Of a stretch of DNA of 37,143 nt, positions 26,505 through 35,194 are shown piece after piece. The position numbers and the translations under genes were made by a program. Within the stretch, counting starts at the first letter, position 1. Every line of letters begins with the position of its first letter. The notes beneath the pieces were generated by a model that did not search any database, was not told where the DNA came from, and was given only the letters and a program-made list of their open reading frames with translations. The stretch comes from Nitrospira sp. (GTDB lineage Bacteria; Nitrospirota; Nitrospiria; Nitrospirales; Nitrospiraceae): NCBI GenBank assembly GCA_019636945.1, contig JAHBWO010000028.1, positions 1 through 37,143 on the forward strand, written 5' to 3'.

Positions 26505-27292
26505 TAGGCCGGCGGCGGAGAAAGCGGTCGATGCGAAAAAAGTGGAATCGCGTGGAGACTATCAAAAAGCATCGTCGACTTATCTGACACAACAAAACCG
26601 ACCTGCCCCAATCCCAACGTCTGGTCCTCAACGGAGAGCACGAGCGTGCCATCCACAAACACCTCGATGAAGTCTTTACTGATGATCGTATTGCGCTGCA
26701 CTCTGATGGTATGCCAGTCAACCGGTTTCAGAGTGATAGTCGCTTGCCCGAGAATCGTTGCGACCCCGCCGGAAAGGCGAACGAATCTAACTTGTTGCGT
26801 GGCAAGGTCCACGGTCGCACCATAGAAATGGTTTGCATCACGTGCCCCGATCACCACTCCACCCGATCCAGCAGTCCCTGGGGAGGCATGCAACCGGACA
26901 CTCACATCCGGATATTCATACTGCATTCCCTCGGCCAACAGCACCTGATAGCAGAATTGCCGACAACCCGACGACGCAACCAGCACATTGGGTGGAGAGG
27001 GAGCCGTGGGATGACGTTGCACCACCCACTCGGCAAGCGGCTCCTCACGGGACACTGCTTGCACAAAACCATGAGGCAGCCCTCCGATCGGCTCTTGATC
27101 GAACGCCCACTGCTGAAAGAGGCCACCCTTTGCCTGTTGTTTCAGATTGGCGGCCTTTTCCTCTTGCGTCTCTCGTTGAACACCGTAACTCAGGGAAGGC
27201 CCCGCCATAACAACCGTTCCTGCCACTACCAAGAGGCCCAGCGTCGCCAACGTTTGCCCTCCGATATATGACAGGCGAATCATCCTCAACAC
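26501..27292 (-). CDS. Secreted LamG/concanavalin-like domain protein
   Basis: A 263-residue exported protein of unknown function. The N-terminus has a hydrophobic signal (TLATLGLLVVAGTVVMA). The rest resembles the concanavalin A-like jelly-roll fold found in LamG and DUF1080-type domains: GGVVIGARDANHFYGATVDL, VRFVRLSGG, DWHTIRVQRN, IEVFVDGTLVLSVED and GQVGFVVSDKSTMLFDSL. A lone CRQFC pair could form a disulfide. No catalytic residues can be assigned; it may bind polysaccharide. The GTG start at 27292 has TAAGG upstream and is eight bases from the preceding gene. Confidence 0.65.
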   Translation of the reverse strand: MLRMIRLSYIGGQTLATLGLLVVAGTVVMAGPSLSYGVQRETQEEKAANLKQQAKGGLFQQWAFDQEPIGGLPHGFVQAVSREEPLAEWVVQRHPTAPSPPNVLVASSGCRQFCYQVLLAEGMQYEYPDVSVRLHASPGTAGSGGVVIGARDANHFYGATVDLATQQVRFVRLSGGVATILGQATITLKPVDWHTIRVQRNTIISKDFIEVFVDGTLVLSVEDQTLGLGQVGFVVSDKSTMLFDSLHAIPLFSHRPLSPPPAY

Positions 27293-27300
27293 AGCTTGCC

Positions 27301-27555
27301 TTACTTGAGGTTTCCTGATTTCTTGATCTGAAGAATGTCACGTTGCAACCGGTCCCGCTCAGCAAGAAGGGTTCGTCGACGCTTCCACCGATCCCACGTC
27401 CACCACCGCAGTTTCTCCCGAAACGTCACTACCGGAGGCGCCGCACTTCCGGCTGGAGCCTGCTGGAAAGAATACCCCTCGTGAGTATCACGCTCCTCAA
27501 AAAACCGCCGGTACAAGTGATCGTACAATCCTTTTCCTTGCTCGCCCCCTGCCAT
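27301..27555 (-). CDS. Small hypothetical protein upstream of the LamG-like gene
   Basis: An 84-residue basic protein without signal peptide or recognised domain. It has aromatic and basic stretches (LYDHLYRRFFEERD; KLRWWTWDRWKRRRTLLAERDRL) and a helical C-terminus that could pair as a coiled coil. GGAGATTCAGG precedes the ATG, and the stop is eight bases from the next gene, so the two are probably cotranscribed. Confidence 0.5.
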   Translation of the reverse strand: MAGGEQGKGLYDHLYRRFFEERDTHEGYSFQQAPAGSAAPPVVTFREKLRWWTWDRWKRRRTLLAERDRLQRDILQIKKSGNLK

Positions 27556-27701
27556 CCTGAATCTCCATCCTCACAACATGGACGTCCGTCTTGCTCGCCG
27601 AGCGAATAGTACCTGGGCTCGGTACGGCTCTGCAACCGGCTTCCCTGCATGCTATGATCCATCGGTCAGCCACCGTTGCTCTCTGTGGCCCGGATACCAT
27701 C

Positions 27702-29288
27702 ATGAATGCCTTTGCACCCTTTCTGAATCGATTGCGCACCCCAATAGTGATCTGCGCTGCCATGACCTTCTTATTACAACCCCAGGTCCCGCTCGCACAG
27801 GCACCGGAGACGGCATTCCAAGCGGCCATGGAGTCACTTTCTCCGGAACGAATGGTGACCGACATTCGCACACTCAGCAGCCCCGAGTTCAACGGACGAC
27901 AAGCCGGCACCAACTCGGACCTCGAGTCTGCACGGTGGGTGGCGCAAGAGTTTCTTTCGGCAGGCCTGCGGCTCACACGAGTGCACAACGGATCCCTGAT
28001 CGTACCTTTCTTCACGGGGAAGGATGGTACTTCCTCCGGAGCAATGGCAACCCGGGTTCCGACTCCAGTACTCACGCCGGAGCCACTCTTACGAGTCGGA
28101 GCAACTGATCATCTGATCTCCAAAACGCTTGGCTTGGACTATCTCCCCATTTTTGATTCACCATCCGCAGAGATCCAAGCCCCGGTCGTCTTCGTCGGAT
28201 ATGGCATCGTTGATCCAACTCAACACATCGATGACTATGCCGGTGTCGACGTAAATAATTGCATCGTGCTGTTTCTGCGGGGCAAGCCGGAATATTACGC
28301 ACAGGCCGTAAGCCACGCCGACAAAGTGCGGTATGCACGAGAACGTGGAGCGATCGGCTACCTGACGGCAACAGGTCCCATTCTCCATCCCTATGAAATC
28401 CGTCGCGGCGTCACTGGGGGTGCCAGTGCCTTCTACAGCCAACTGCCTCAGGACCAAGCGATTCCTGGCGCCTGGATCACTACCGCCCTGGCACAAGAGC
28501 TGCTTCAAGAATCGGATGGTACCGGTTCTGATCGCTTGCGTGTTTTTCAAGAGCGCCTGAACCAATCCACCTCATCACACGCAATCAAGACCGATCGGTT
28601 CGTATCGCTTCAGTGGAAGACAACGACGGAGGACGGACTTCTGATCAATGTGCTTGGAATGATCCCTGGAACCGGATCGGAAACAGTGATTATCGGAGCC
28701 CATCGAGATCACTTTGGCCGTCCCGGTGGGATTCTCTTTCCCGGTGCCGACGACAACGCCTCGGGAACGGCGGTCATCGTAGAGGTGGGACGGGCACTCG
28801 CCAAACTCGAGAGGCGTCCTTCCCGAACCATCCTCTTTGTCTCGTTCAGCGGAGAAGAACGCAACATGCTCGGCTCACGCCTGTACACCTCGCGCCCTGT
28901 CCTGCCGCTCTCCCTCACCAAGGCCATGATCAATATCGATCACGCTGGAGTCGGAAACGCACGACTCACCGTCGGGGTAACGGGAATCGAGAAGGATATT
29001 GCATTCGAGGCGGGCCAGTCTGCCGGCGTGAAGGAGAGGCTAGATCTCTATGGATTTTTCCCTGGTGGCGACCATGTCCCGTTCAAAGAAGCCGGAGTCC
29101 CGACCATCACCGTCGTCAGCGGCGGCATCCATCCACACTTCCATCAACCAACCGACAACGCCGACACGATCGACCCCAAGATCCTTAAAGCCGCATCTCA
29201 GTTTGTCTTGGCCTTGACGTGGCACCTGGCCTATGTATCAACGGATACAGGAGGCGAGTCCAGCACCACGTCTCCGCTCCCGCAGTAA
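27702..29288 (+). CDS. Secreted M28 family aminopeptidase-like protein
   Basis: A 528-residue exported zinc peptidase of family M28. From the ATG at 27702 it has a signal segment (IVICAAMTFLLQPQVPLAQA), a protease-associated insert (about 140-270; APVVFVGYGIVDP) and the peptidase core. The two-zinc ligands are all visible in order: H in IIGAHRDHFG, D in GADDNASG, the E-E pair in FSGEERNMLGS, D in NIDHAG, and H in PHFHQPTDNADT. Likely role is removal of N-terminal residues from peptides in the periplasm or outside. An in-frame start at 27591 is less likely because the signal would be buried. Confidence 0.9.
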   Translation: MNAFAPFLNRLRTPIVICAAMTFLLQPQVPLAQAPETAFQAAMESLSPERMVTDIRTLSSPEFNGRQAGTNSDLESARWVAQEFLSAGLRLTRVHNGSLIVPFFTGKDGTSSGAMATRVPTPVLTPEPLLRVGATDHLISKTLGLDYLPIFDSPSAEIQAPVVFVGYGIVDPTQHIDDYAGVDVNNCIVLFLRGKPEYYAQAVSHADKVRYARERGAIGYLTATGPILHPYEIRRGVTGGASAFYSQLPQDQAIPGAWITTALAQELLQESDGTGSDRLRVFQERLNQSTSSHAIKTDRFVSLQWKTTTEDGLLINVLGMIPGTGSETVIIGAHRDHFGRPGGILFPGADDNASGTAVIVEVGRALAKLERRPSRTILFVSFSGEERNMLGSRLYTSRPVLPLSLTKAMINIDHAGVGNARLTVGVTGIEKDIAFEAGQSAGVKERLDLYGFFPGGDHVPFKEAGVPTITVVSGGIHPHFHQPTDNADTIDPKILKAASQFVLALTWHLAYVSTDTGGESSTTSPLPQ

Positions 29289-29342
29289 GACGCCACATGC
29301 CCAACGGCAAGCATGAAACCGCGGAACGTACTCAAGGCCCGA

Positions 29343-29744
29343 TTAGGGAAACGGTTCTAGCAATTCCGACTCAATCGGCGGCAACAAATCCGTCTGGCGC
29401 GGTGGAGGAGGCAGAACGGTTGGACTCCCGGCCTGATTCGCTCCTTGTATAAGCCCAATGGACAGTTGCGGACCAAAGGTCATCACGGCTCCGCTCCAGG
29501 CCTGACCCGTAGTCGGGTTTCGAAAGTTGTGCGATTGGAAGTGTTGTCCCGGTGCGTAGAGAAACCCCTGCGTGCCCTGGTTGTCGATATACAAACTTCC
29601 CCCCGGAAGCTTCAGCAGGGGCGAGACTCCGCCCGCGAACGACCGCACCCCCGAGGCACTCTGGGCCCACGCTGGCACAGCGACGCAGAAGGTGGCGGCG
29701 GTAAGCAAACACAGAAATACGCCTAATGAATTGATCCGAGTCAT
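29343..29744 (-). CDS. Small secreted protein, unknown function
   Basis: A 133-residue exported protein. From ATG 29744 it opens with a typical signal peptide (SLGVFLCLLTAATFCVAVPAWA, cleavage after AWA). The mature part is rich in Gly, Ser and Pro (GGSLYIDNQGTQGFLYAPG, SGAVMTFGPQLSIGLIQG) and ends in a proline-rich tail. The frame extends upstream to 29930, but that part overlaps the tolC start region and has no signal-like start. No domain is recognised. It is convergent with the M28 gene and divergent from tolC. Confidence 0.55.
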   Translation of the reverse strand: MTRINSLGVFLCLLTAATFCVAVPAWAQSASGVRSFAGGVSPLLKLPGGSLYIDNQGTQGFLYAPGQHFQSHNFRNPTTGQAWSGAVMTFGPQLSIGLIQGANQAGSPTVLPPPPRQTDLLPPIESELLEPFP

Positions 29745-29849
29745 CCGAACGGATGCGTGTCGGACAGAGGGTCTGTGAATTTCCATGACGTGAAACATAC
29801 AACACTTTATAGTATGCTCTTGTATCGCTCGTTGATCAAGGAGGCACGA

Positions 29850-31415
29850 ATGAATGGTACTTCCTCGACTCGTATCTGTCGTCTCACGATCATGGTGGTC
29901 ACAGGATGGGCATGCATGTCCCTGCCACACACGGCTTGGGGTTTGGACGTGACTCAGCCGCTTCCAACGGAGCGGCGTGAAACTGTGTCACTAGCTGATG
30001 CTGCAGTGCGGGCATTACAGAACAATCTCGATATCAGCATCAGCCGACAGAATCGCGAAAGTCGACTGGCTGACATCATCATTGAACAGTCGAAGTTCGA
30101 CCCAAACCTGAGCATCAACGGCCAATACAACCGAACCGTAAATCCCCTCAATCGTCCTGTCTTCGGAGGAACTGGAGACTTGCTTGGTCAGATCACGACC
30201 TTCGATCAACGGAACCATTCACTGACGCTCGATGCACAGACCAACCTGATCACAGGCGGCAACTTGGACGTCAACTATAGCCCGGCGAGAAACAGCGTCA
30301 ATCAAAACGTCGCACGCGGATTTCTATTCAACCCGGCCTGGACGGGAGGACTGGCGTTCACGTTCACCCAACCGCTGCTCAGGAACGCAGGAATTGCCAT
30401 CAACAAGACCTTTATCAAGGTCGCTCAAAACAATGCGATCGTCGAACAGCATGTCTTTCGAGATCGAGTCATGACCGTCATCACTTCGGTGGAACAAACC
30501 TACTGGGAGGTGGTATTTGCGAATGACAATCTGAAGGTCGCCCAAGCCGCCTTGAAGGCCGCCGAAGAACTTTTGGCTGCCAACCGAGCGAAGACCAAGG
30601 CTGGGGTCATGTCGATCGTCGATGTTCTGCAAGCCGAGGCCGCAGTGGCCTCGCGAGTGGAGCAAGTGTTAGTGGCCGAGAAAGCCATCCGCGACCAGGA
30701 AGATCAACTACGGCGGCTTTTGAATCCCGGCGAAGAGGATCTTCGGCAAGATGTCCGCCTCACGCCGGTTGATCCTCCCGTCACCGTTCTTGAACCTCTG
30801 AGCCTGCAAGAGGCCATCGACACCGCCATCGAACAACGGCCTGAAATCACACAGGCCAAGAAAAATGTCGAAACCGGTGAACTCAATAAGCAGTTTGCGC
30901 GTAACCAGCTGCTCCCAACCCTTTCACTTCAAGGCACGATCGGACTTGCCGGCCTGGGCGGGGACTACGGTGAATCCTTCACCAGAAATTTCAGCGGCGA
31001 CTTCTATAACTATGGAGCCGGGCTGGTGCTCAGCTATCCGCTTGGGAATCGAGCCGCCGTTAACACGTATAGTAAGCGCAAGCTTGAGGCACAAAACGCG
31101 GAGGTGACCCTCGCGAATGTGCGCCAGCAGATCATCGTCGGCATTCGTGAAGCGGTGCGCCGAGTTCAGACAGATTTCAAGCGGATCGAAACGACCCGCT
31201 CCGCGCGCATCATGGCGGAGAAACAACTCCAGGCCGAGCAAGAACGGCTGAAAGTAGGACTCAGCACGACACGCTTCGTACTCGAGTTCCAGCGGGACCT
31301 CGCAACCGCGCAGGGCAACGAGTTACGGGCGATCGTCGATTACAACAAGTCGTTGTCCAATTTGTCCCGGCACAAGGCGACCACCTTGGACCGCTATCAC
31401 CTCGAACTTTCATAG
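29850..31415 (+). CDS. TolC-family outer-membrane efflux protein
   Basis: A 521-residue outer-membrane channel protein of the TolC family, which forms the exit duct of tripartite efflux or type I secretion systems. The ATG at 29850 follows AAGGAGG and opens a signal peptide ending near HTAWG. Two TolC repeats are visible: LADAAVRALQNNLDI with SVEQTYWEVVFANDNLKVAQ, then LQEAIDTAIEQRPEIT with REAVRRVQTDFKRIE, plus the GLVLSYPLGNRA strand. Typical helical repeats (AAEELLAANRAKTKAG) fit the coiled-coil tunnel. No pump gene is adjacent; the next gene is a CPBP membrane protein seven bases on. Confidence 0.9.
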   Translation: MNGTSSTRICRLTIMVVTGWACMSLPHTAWGLDVTQPLPTERRETVSLADAAVRALQNNLDISISRQNRESRLADIIIEQSKFDPNLSINGQYNRTVNPLNRPVFGGTGDLLGQITTFDQRNHSLTLDAQTNLITGGNLDVNYSPARNSVNQNVARGFLFNPAWTGGLAFTFTQPLLRNAGIAINKTFIKVAQNNAIVEQHVFRDRVMTVITSVEQTYWEVVFANDNLKVAQAALKAAEELLAANRAKTKAGVMSIVDVLQAEAAVASRVEQVLVAEKAIRDQEDQLRRLLNPGEEDLRQDVRLTPVDPPVTVLEPLSLQEAIDTAIEQRPEITQAKKNVETGELNKQFARNQLLPTLSLQGTIGLAGLGGDYGESFTRNFSGDFYNYGAGLVLSYPLGNRAAVNTYSKRKLEAQNAEVTLANVRQQIIVGIREAVRRVQTDFKRIETTRSARIMAEKQLQAEQERLKVGLSTTRFVLEFQRDLATAQGNELRAIVDYNKSLSNLSRHKATTLDRYHLELS

Positions 31416-31422
31416 CACACTC

Positions 31423-32130
31423 ATGACACCCGAGCCCCATAGGCTCGTGCATGATCACGTTGTTGGTATGGGAGCCGCACTGGCGCTGCTCCCTATCGGA
31501 GCCACGCTCGGCTATTATGCTCTTCCTACTCCTCTCCAAACTCAGCTGCTTGCTCAATTCACCCCGCAGTTGCTGGCCTATCTGGCAATGGGCATCTGGG
31601 CTTCAGGCACATCTGAGATCGCAAGACAGCTGGGACTGGAGCGGGCAAAGTTCATCAATGGACTGAAGTGGGGGCTGCTGACAGGACTGATCCTAGGCTG
31701 CCTCAATACTTTTGTGATTCTGTCGCTCTACCCATCATTCGGTTACGACATCACTTTTTTGAAACAGACCCCTCACGGCCGGCTGCCTGTTTTGCTGATG
31801 GTACCCTGGTTCATCTGCTGCATCGCGTTCTTCATAGAGATCAACTTCCGCGGGTTCCTCTTGGGCCGCTTGGCTGAATTCGAACGGAAGTGGAGAGGGG
31901 ATCACCTCGGCAGACAGCTCGCTCCCCTTGCACTGTTGGCGACAACGCTGGTGTTTACCTTCGACCCCTTCATGGTGAATACCTTTCGGCATCTCCATTG
32001 GATTGCCCTGTGGGACGGATTTGTCTGGGGAACGATCTGGCTCAGGACGCGCAATCTCTGGATCACCGTCGTCGCCCACGCCGTGGAGGTCATCATCATG
32101 TATAGTGCCGTCAGAACCGCCCTAGAATAA
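31423..32130 (+). CDS. CPBP (CAAX-protease-like) membrane protein, altered motif
   Basis: A 235-residue membrane protein with about six hydrophobic segments. The second half matches CPBP intramembrane metalloproteases: FRGFLLGRL, then histidines at 190/192 (FRHLHW), then WGTIWLRTRNLWITVVAHA with histidine 219. The first motif, usually E-E-x-x-F-R, is I-E-I-N-F-R here, so the first glutamate is replaced and only E139 and R143 remain. The usual asparagine after the last histidine is glutamate 222. Activity is uncertain; it could be a divergent protease or a non-catalytic homologue. It follows tolC by seven bases, suggesting one operon. Confidence 0.7.
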   Translation: MTPEPHRLVHDHVVGMGAALALLPIGATLGYYALPTPLQTQLLAQFTPQLLAYLAMGIWASGTSEIARQLGLERAKFINGLKWGLLTGLILGCLNTFVILSLYPSFGYDITFLKQTPHGRLPVLLMVPWFICCIAFFIEINFRGFLLGRLAEFERKWRGDHLGRQLAPLALLATTLVFTFDPFMVNTFRHLHWIALWDGFVWGTIWLRTRNLWITVVAHAVEVIIMYSAVRTALE

Positions 32131-32355
32131 AGTCTGCGGGTGCAAATTCTTCTATTGGGATTATGGTGCAGAAACGGCCACAGGCCGCTATCATCTAACG
32201 GCGAGGTAAACCGGACTCATGGCTCGACCGACTCGGATTCGCGAACTCACAGTCTCGCATTTTTCACCATAATAGGCGGGCCAGAGAAAAGCCCCCTGGG
32301 AAGAAAACTCTGAAGGTGTTTCAGAAGGTCTAACGTACAGGAAGGAGGATTGTCG

Positions 32356-32694
32356 GTGAGTGATCTCGCAAAGTATGTTGTTTACTTTCTGTTGGGTGGC
32401 ACAATCGTCAGCCTGTCCACCTACCTTGGGGCTAAAGGCAATTCTTTCCTCGCTGCCATGGCCAGTACCTTCCCCGCCATCACCGTCGCCACCTTCATCC
32501 TGCTGTACATGAATGGCGGTGGCGCACCCACCATCGACTACGCCAAGAGCCTCATGTGGTTTGTTCCACCCTGGATCGTCTACGTCACGGCCATGATCAT
32601 AGGCATCCCGCGTCTCGGCTTCTGGCCTGCAATGGGTGGATCTCTTGTGCTCTACCTGGGCTGTGTGGGATTGGTAAGGCTTGTCATCCACTAA
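32356..32694 (+). CDS. DUF3147-type membrane protein
   Basis: A 112-residue protein with four predicted membrane helices (YVVYFLLGGTIVSLSTYLG; FLAAMASTFPAITVATFILL; LMWFVPPWIVYVTAMIIGI; GSLVLYLGCVGLVRLVI). I recognise it as resembling DUF3147, a family of unknown function. The GTG at 32356 is preferred over a TTG at 32350 because GGAAGGAGG lies seven bases before it. It faces the N-acetyltransferase gene tail to tail. The 225 bases upstream contain a short CGGCC/GGCCG hairpin near 32173-32185 and no gene. Confidence 0.7.
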   Translation: MSDLAKYVVYFLLGGTIVSLSTYLGAKGNSFLAAMASTFPAITVATFILLYMNGGGAPTIDYAKSLMWFVPPWIVYVTAMIIGIPRLGFWPAMGGSLVLYLGCVGLVRLVIH

Positions 32695-32708
32695 GGGGGC
32701 AGCTCACA

Positions 32709-33464
32709 TCAAGGAATAATTCCGAAGTGTTCGCGAAGCACAGTGGCGACCTCTGAGTCACTCCCGACCACCGTTTTTTGATTTTTCCCATTTCGCCTGA
32801 TACTCAACGAGTGATCGACCAAAGTCTTGCGCCCATCCTGTGTCGGCATCGTGCAAATCCGGTGCTGCATAAAGATCGATTCCGGCGAATGCGAATGGAA
32901 ATAGCTGGCATACTGGTAGTCCACCGGCTGGCATGGATGTACAGAAAAGGAATAGAGGCTTTCCCATTCATCATGGATGAAACATTGAAGCAAGTACTCT
33001 TCTTGTTCTACCGACGTGAGTCGAAACCGTTCTGAACATTGTGTCGCAACATGCCCCACAACAAACGGGAACGGCTCCAACAGGCCATTCCCGCCAAATC
33101 CCACATCGACCAGCCATGATTGGCCTCCGACATGAACAAGGAGCGCTTGATGGCTGCGGGGATGCGGTGGCCTCGACCCATACCACACTCGAGCAATCAA
33201 TCGAGTCACGGAAAACCCCATCGCCTCCAGTAGGAGACTGAACAATCCATTCAGCTCGAAACAGTAGCCACCACGCCGCGCCCTTACAATCTTCGCAAAC
33301 AGAGCAGCAGGCTCAAGAGAGATCGGGCGGCCAAGGAAGTTGTCTAGATCTTCGAACGGCACGGTCAGCACATGAGCAAGGTGGAGTGCTTGCAGGGCCT
33401 CAGAAGTAGGGGAAGAATCGCCACGATAGTTGATCCGATCAAGATAGGCCTGAACGTCCATCAT
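32709..33464 (-). CDS. Arylamine N-acetyltransferase
   Basis: NAT enzymes transfer acetyl groups from acetyl-CoA to arylamines and hydrazines through a Cys-His-Asp triad. From ATG 33464 the protein has 251 residues and the triad is Cys68 in RRGGYCFELNG, His105 in SHQALLV and Asp120 in LVDVGFGG, close to the family numbering (69/107/122). LTVPFEDLDNFLG near residue 35 is the usual N-terminal signature. A GTG at 33491 would add nine residues, but a TATAAT-like box overlaps that region (33501-33496), favouring the later start. Confidence 0.92.
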   Translation of the reverse strand: MMDVQAYLDRINYRGDSSPTSEALQALHLAHVLTVPFEDLDNFLGRPISLEPAALFAKIVRARRGGYCFELNGLFSLLLEAMGFSVTRLIARVWYGSRPPHPRSHQALLVHVGGQSWLVDVGFGGNGLLEPFPFVVGHVATQCSERFRLTSVEQEEYLLQCFIHDEWESLYSFSVHPCQPVDYQYASYFHSHSPESIFMQHRICTMPTQDGRKTLVDHSLSIRRNGKNQKTVVGSDSEVATVLREHFGIIP

Positions 33465-33641
33465 CGATTTGTGCTCATCAGAACCATGCACAAGAATTAT
33501 AAAGAAAACCCAGAGATCAGGTCTACCTCCTAGCGAAAACGAAAGGAGTGCAGAGTCTCAGAATTCAGAGGATCTCTTCAGGAGTATGGTGAAGCCCTGA
33601 AGCAGGCAAGAACAAAGCTGGCAGACATTTCCAGCCTCCCG

Positions 33642-33962
33642 TTACTCCACAACCACCGCTGTGCCATTCGCACTGACCATCAGCATGCTGCTGTTCGTAC
33701 CGATCGTCTCATAGTCGATATCGATCCCGACGATCGCATTGGCCCCCAAGTTCTTGGCTTGTTCCTCCATTTCTTCGAGTGCAATGGCCTTGGCTTTTCT
33801 CAGCTCCTTTTCATACCCGGCCGATCATCCACCGACGATATCTCGGATCGATGCGAACAAATCGCGAAAGATATTCGCGCCAAGAATCGCGTCGCCGGAA
33901 ACTAGTCCCAGATACTTCACCGTTTTCTTGCCTTCAAGATTGTTGGTCGTCGACAGAATCAT
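33642..33962 (-). pseudogene. YbjQ/UPF0145 gene with in-frame TGA
   Basis: A minus-strand frame of 107 codons that reads through as a complete UPF0145 (YbjQ-like) protein except for TGA at codon 46 (33825-33827). Before it: [20 protein letters not shown] and [17 protein letters not shown]. After it: [36 protein letters not shown] and [14 protein letters not shown]. Homologues usually have arginine at the TGA position, so a single CGA to TGA change explains it. The ATG has a strong GGAGGG, so the gene was recently intact or the stop is an error. UPF0145 proteins form pentamers of unknown role. Confidence 0.8.
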
Positions 33963-34294
33963 GTGCCCTCCATATGTTAAGTGTTCTTATCCTCTCATTC
34001 ATGACAAGCAATCGACAAGTCTGTTAGTCGGTGCTCGAGTTGAGAATACCGTGCCAATGGCCTTTTTTATAACTGCACCAGCCTCACGAATTGGTCGCGC
34101 AGTACGCACTGAAGGACTTTGCACTTGAGAGACATGCGCCGATTATCATGATTACAAGTTGCCAGAGCAGCAATTAAGACCATCAGAGACGGTTCCTGGA
34201 CCACCATTCAATAGTTGACCGCTCATCTTGAACAGCACCAGTTGCGTAGCACCAGCGGCAGACATCTCAACGGTCATCAGCTTGCCAGAGCAAT
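33963..34294. other. Stretch without a confident gene
   Basis: About 330 bases between the UPF0145 gene and the MazEF-type module. No frame has a good start and motif. A minus-strand stretch ending at 34152 (MTVEMSAAGATQLVLFKMSG) has coding-like composition but no ribosome binding site. TTGCCAGAGCA occurs twice (around 34158 and 34282), a short direct repeat. Confidence 0.35.
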
Positions 34295-34319
34295 GAATAC
34301 TGTATACAATACAGCATTC
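34295..34319 (+). promoter_or_regulatory. Palindromic operator of the MazEF-type module
   Basis: GAATACTGTAT (34295-34305) and ATACAGCATTC (34309-34319) are inverted repeats around ACA with one mismatch; the inner CTGTAT/ATACAG is perfect. It lies 18 bases upstream of the antitoxin ATG and overlaps AT-rich sequence that could be the -10 region, as expected for autorepression. Confidence 0.55.
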
Positions 34320-34337
34320 GTCGCTAGGGAGGATCCC

Positions 34338-34565
34338 ATGGCTGTCAGATTGAATATCACGATGGACGAGGATATTTACGCGAGACTCAAGCAGGAGGTG
34401 CCTCCGAAGAAGATCAGCTCGTTCATCTCCGCCGCCGTTCGGGCAAAGCTGCATCCCGATGCAAAGACTCTCGATGCCGCCTATCGTGCTGCCCGGAAAG
34501 AGCGCTGGAGGAAAGAACTGGAGGACGACTGGAAGCACACGGAAGGCGAAGGATGGCCCGCGTGA
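34338..34565 (+). CDS. Ribbon-helix-helix antitoxin (MazE-type partner)
   Basis: A 75-residue protein starting at ATG 34338 behind GGGAGG. Residues 1-40 (VRLNITMDEDIYARLKQEV, then ISSFISAAVRAKL) fit a ribbon-helix-helix DNA-binding domain. The charged C-terminal half (AYRAARKERWRKELEDDWK) should bind and block the toxin. It overlaps the MazF-like gene by 13 bases and sits behind a palindrome. A longer frame to 34215 would cross the operator and is rejected. Confidence 0.8.
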   Translation: MAVRLNITMDEDIYARLKQEVPPKKISSFISAAVRAKLHPDAKTLDAAYRAARKERWRKELEDDWKHTEGEGWPA

Positions 34566-34900
34566 GGAAGCTGCCCCGGCGAGGGGACGTCTACTGGGTG
34601 GCCTTGGATCCGACAATCGGATCTGAAATCAAAAAGACCCGGCCTGCGGTGATCGTGTCCAACAACTCGTGTAATACCTTCGGCTCTCGCGTCGTGGTGC
34701 TCCCGCTGACCAGCCATGTCGAGTCGGCGTATCCTGGTGAAGCCCTCGTTGTCGTCAACGGTAAGCCCGCTCGGGTATTAGGCGACCAAATCCGGTCATT
34801 GGACAAATCCCGATTGCGATCGAGAATCGATACCTTGAGTCAGGAAGAACTGGCCGCCGTCGACGAAGCGCTTCGCATCACCCTTGCCTTGCAGCCTTAG
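34553..34900 (+). CDS. MazF/PemK-family endoribonuclease toxin
   Basis: A 115-residue toxin of the MazF/PemK family, which cleaves mRNA at short motifs. The family pattern is complete: RRGDVYWVALDPTIGSEIKKTRPAVIVSNN with the conserved Arg-Pro, VVVLPLTSHV, ARVLGDQIRSLDKSRL and the helical C-terminus LSQEELAAVDEALRITL. The start lies within the antitoxin gene (overlap 34553-34565), so the pair is translationally coupled. The cleavage motif cannot be predicted. Confidence 0.93.
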   Translation: MARVRKLPRRGDVYWVALDPTIGSEIKKTRPAVIVSNNSCNTFGSRVVVLPLTSHVESAYPGEALVVVNGKPARVLGDQIRSLDKSRLRSRIDTLSQEELAAVDEALRITLALQP

Positions 34901-35181
34901 GCTGTGAAGAAACCTTCTCAGAGCCTTTCCTTCGTAGTGCTACACAGTAAGAGACCCGGCATTGAGGACAACCCCTCGCATATTGCGTAGCACGACCGGC
35001 AGCAAGATACCATGGCAGCGGCGGGGCCGTCGGCATGACCAACCAGCCCCGATCCGCCTCACCCCAGGCCCTCTATTCGGCGCTCCTGCTCGCGCAGCAG
35101 ACCGGGAAACAAGCTCATGGACACCCGCTGCCTCACCCGTTCTGTCCGTGAACAGATCGGCTCTGGGCCGGCACGATGACA
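34901..35181. other. Region between the toxin and the DGR template repeat
   Basis: About 280 bases with no recognisable gene. On the minus strand it lies directly downstream of the template repeat. In DGRs this is where the template RNA transcript would end, but no clear terminator hairpin with a T-run is visible. Plus- and minus-strand open stretches here show no motifs. Confidence 0.35.
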
Positions 35182-35194
35182 CTATGCCGTGCGG

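Noticed and set aside
27497..28075. Long minus-strand frame opposite the M28 peptidase start
   Set aside because: It is Arg/Ser/Cys-rich without motifs and mirrors the codon structure of the real plus-strand gene.
33825..33827. TGA in UPF0145 as a selenocysteine codon
   Set aside because: Family members have arginine, not cysteine, at this position, and no SECIS-like hairpin follows at once.
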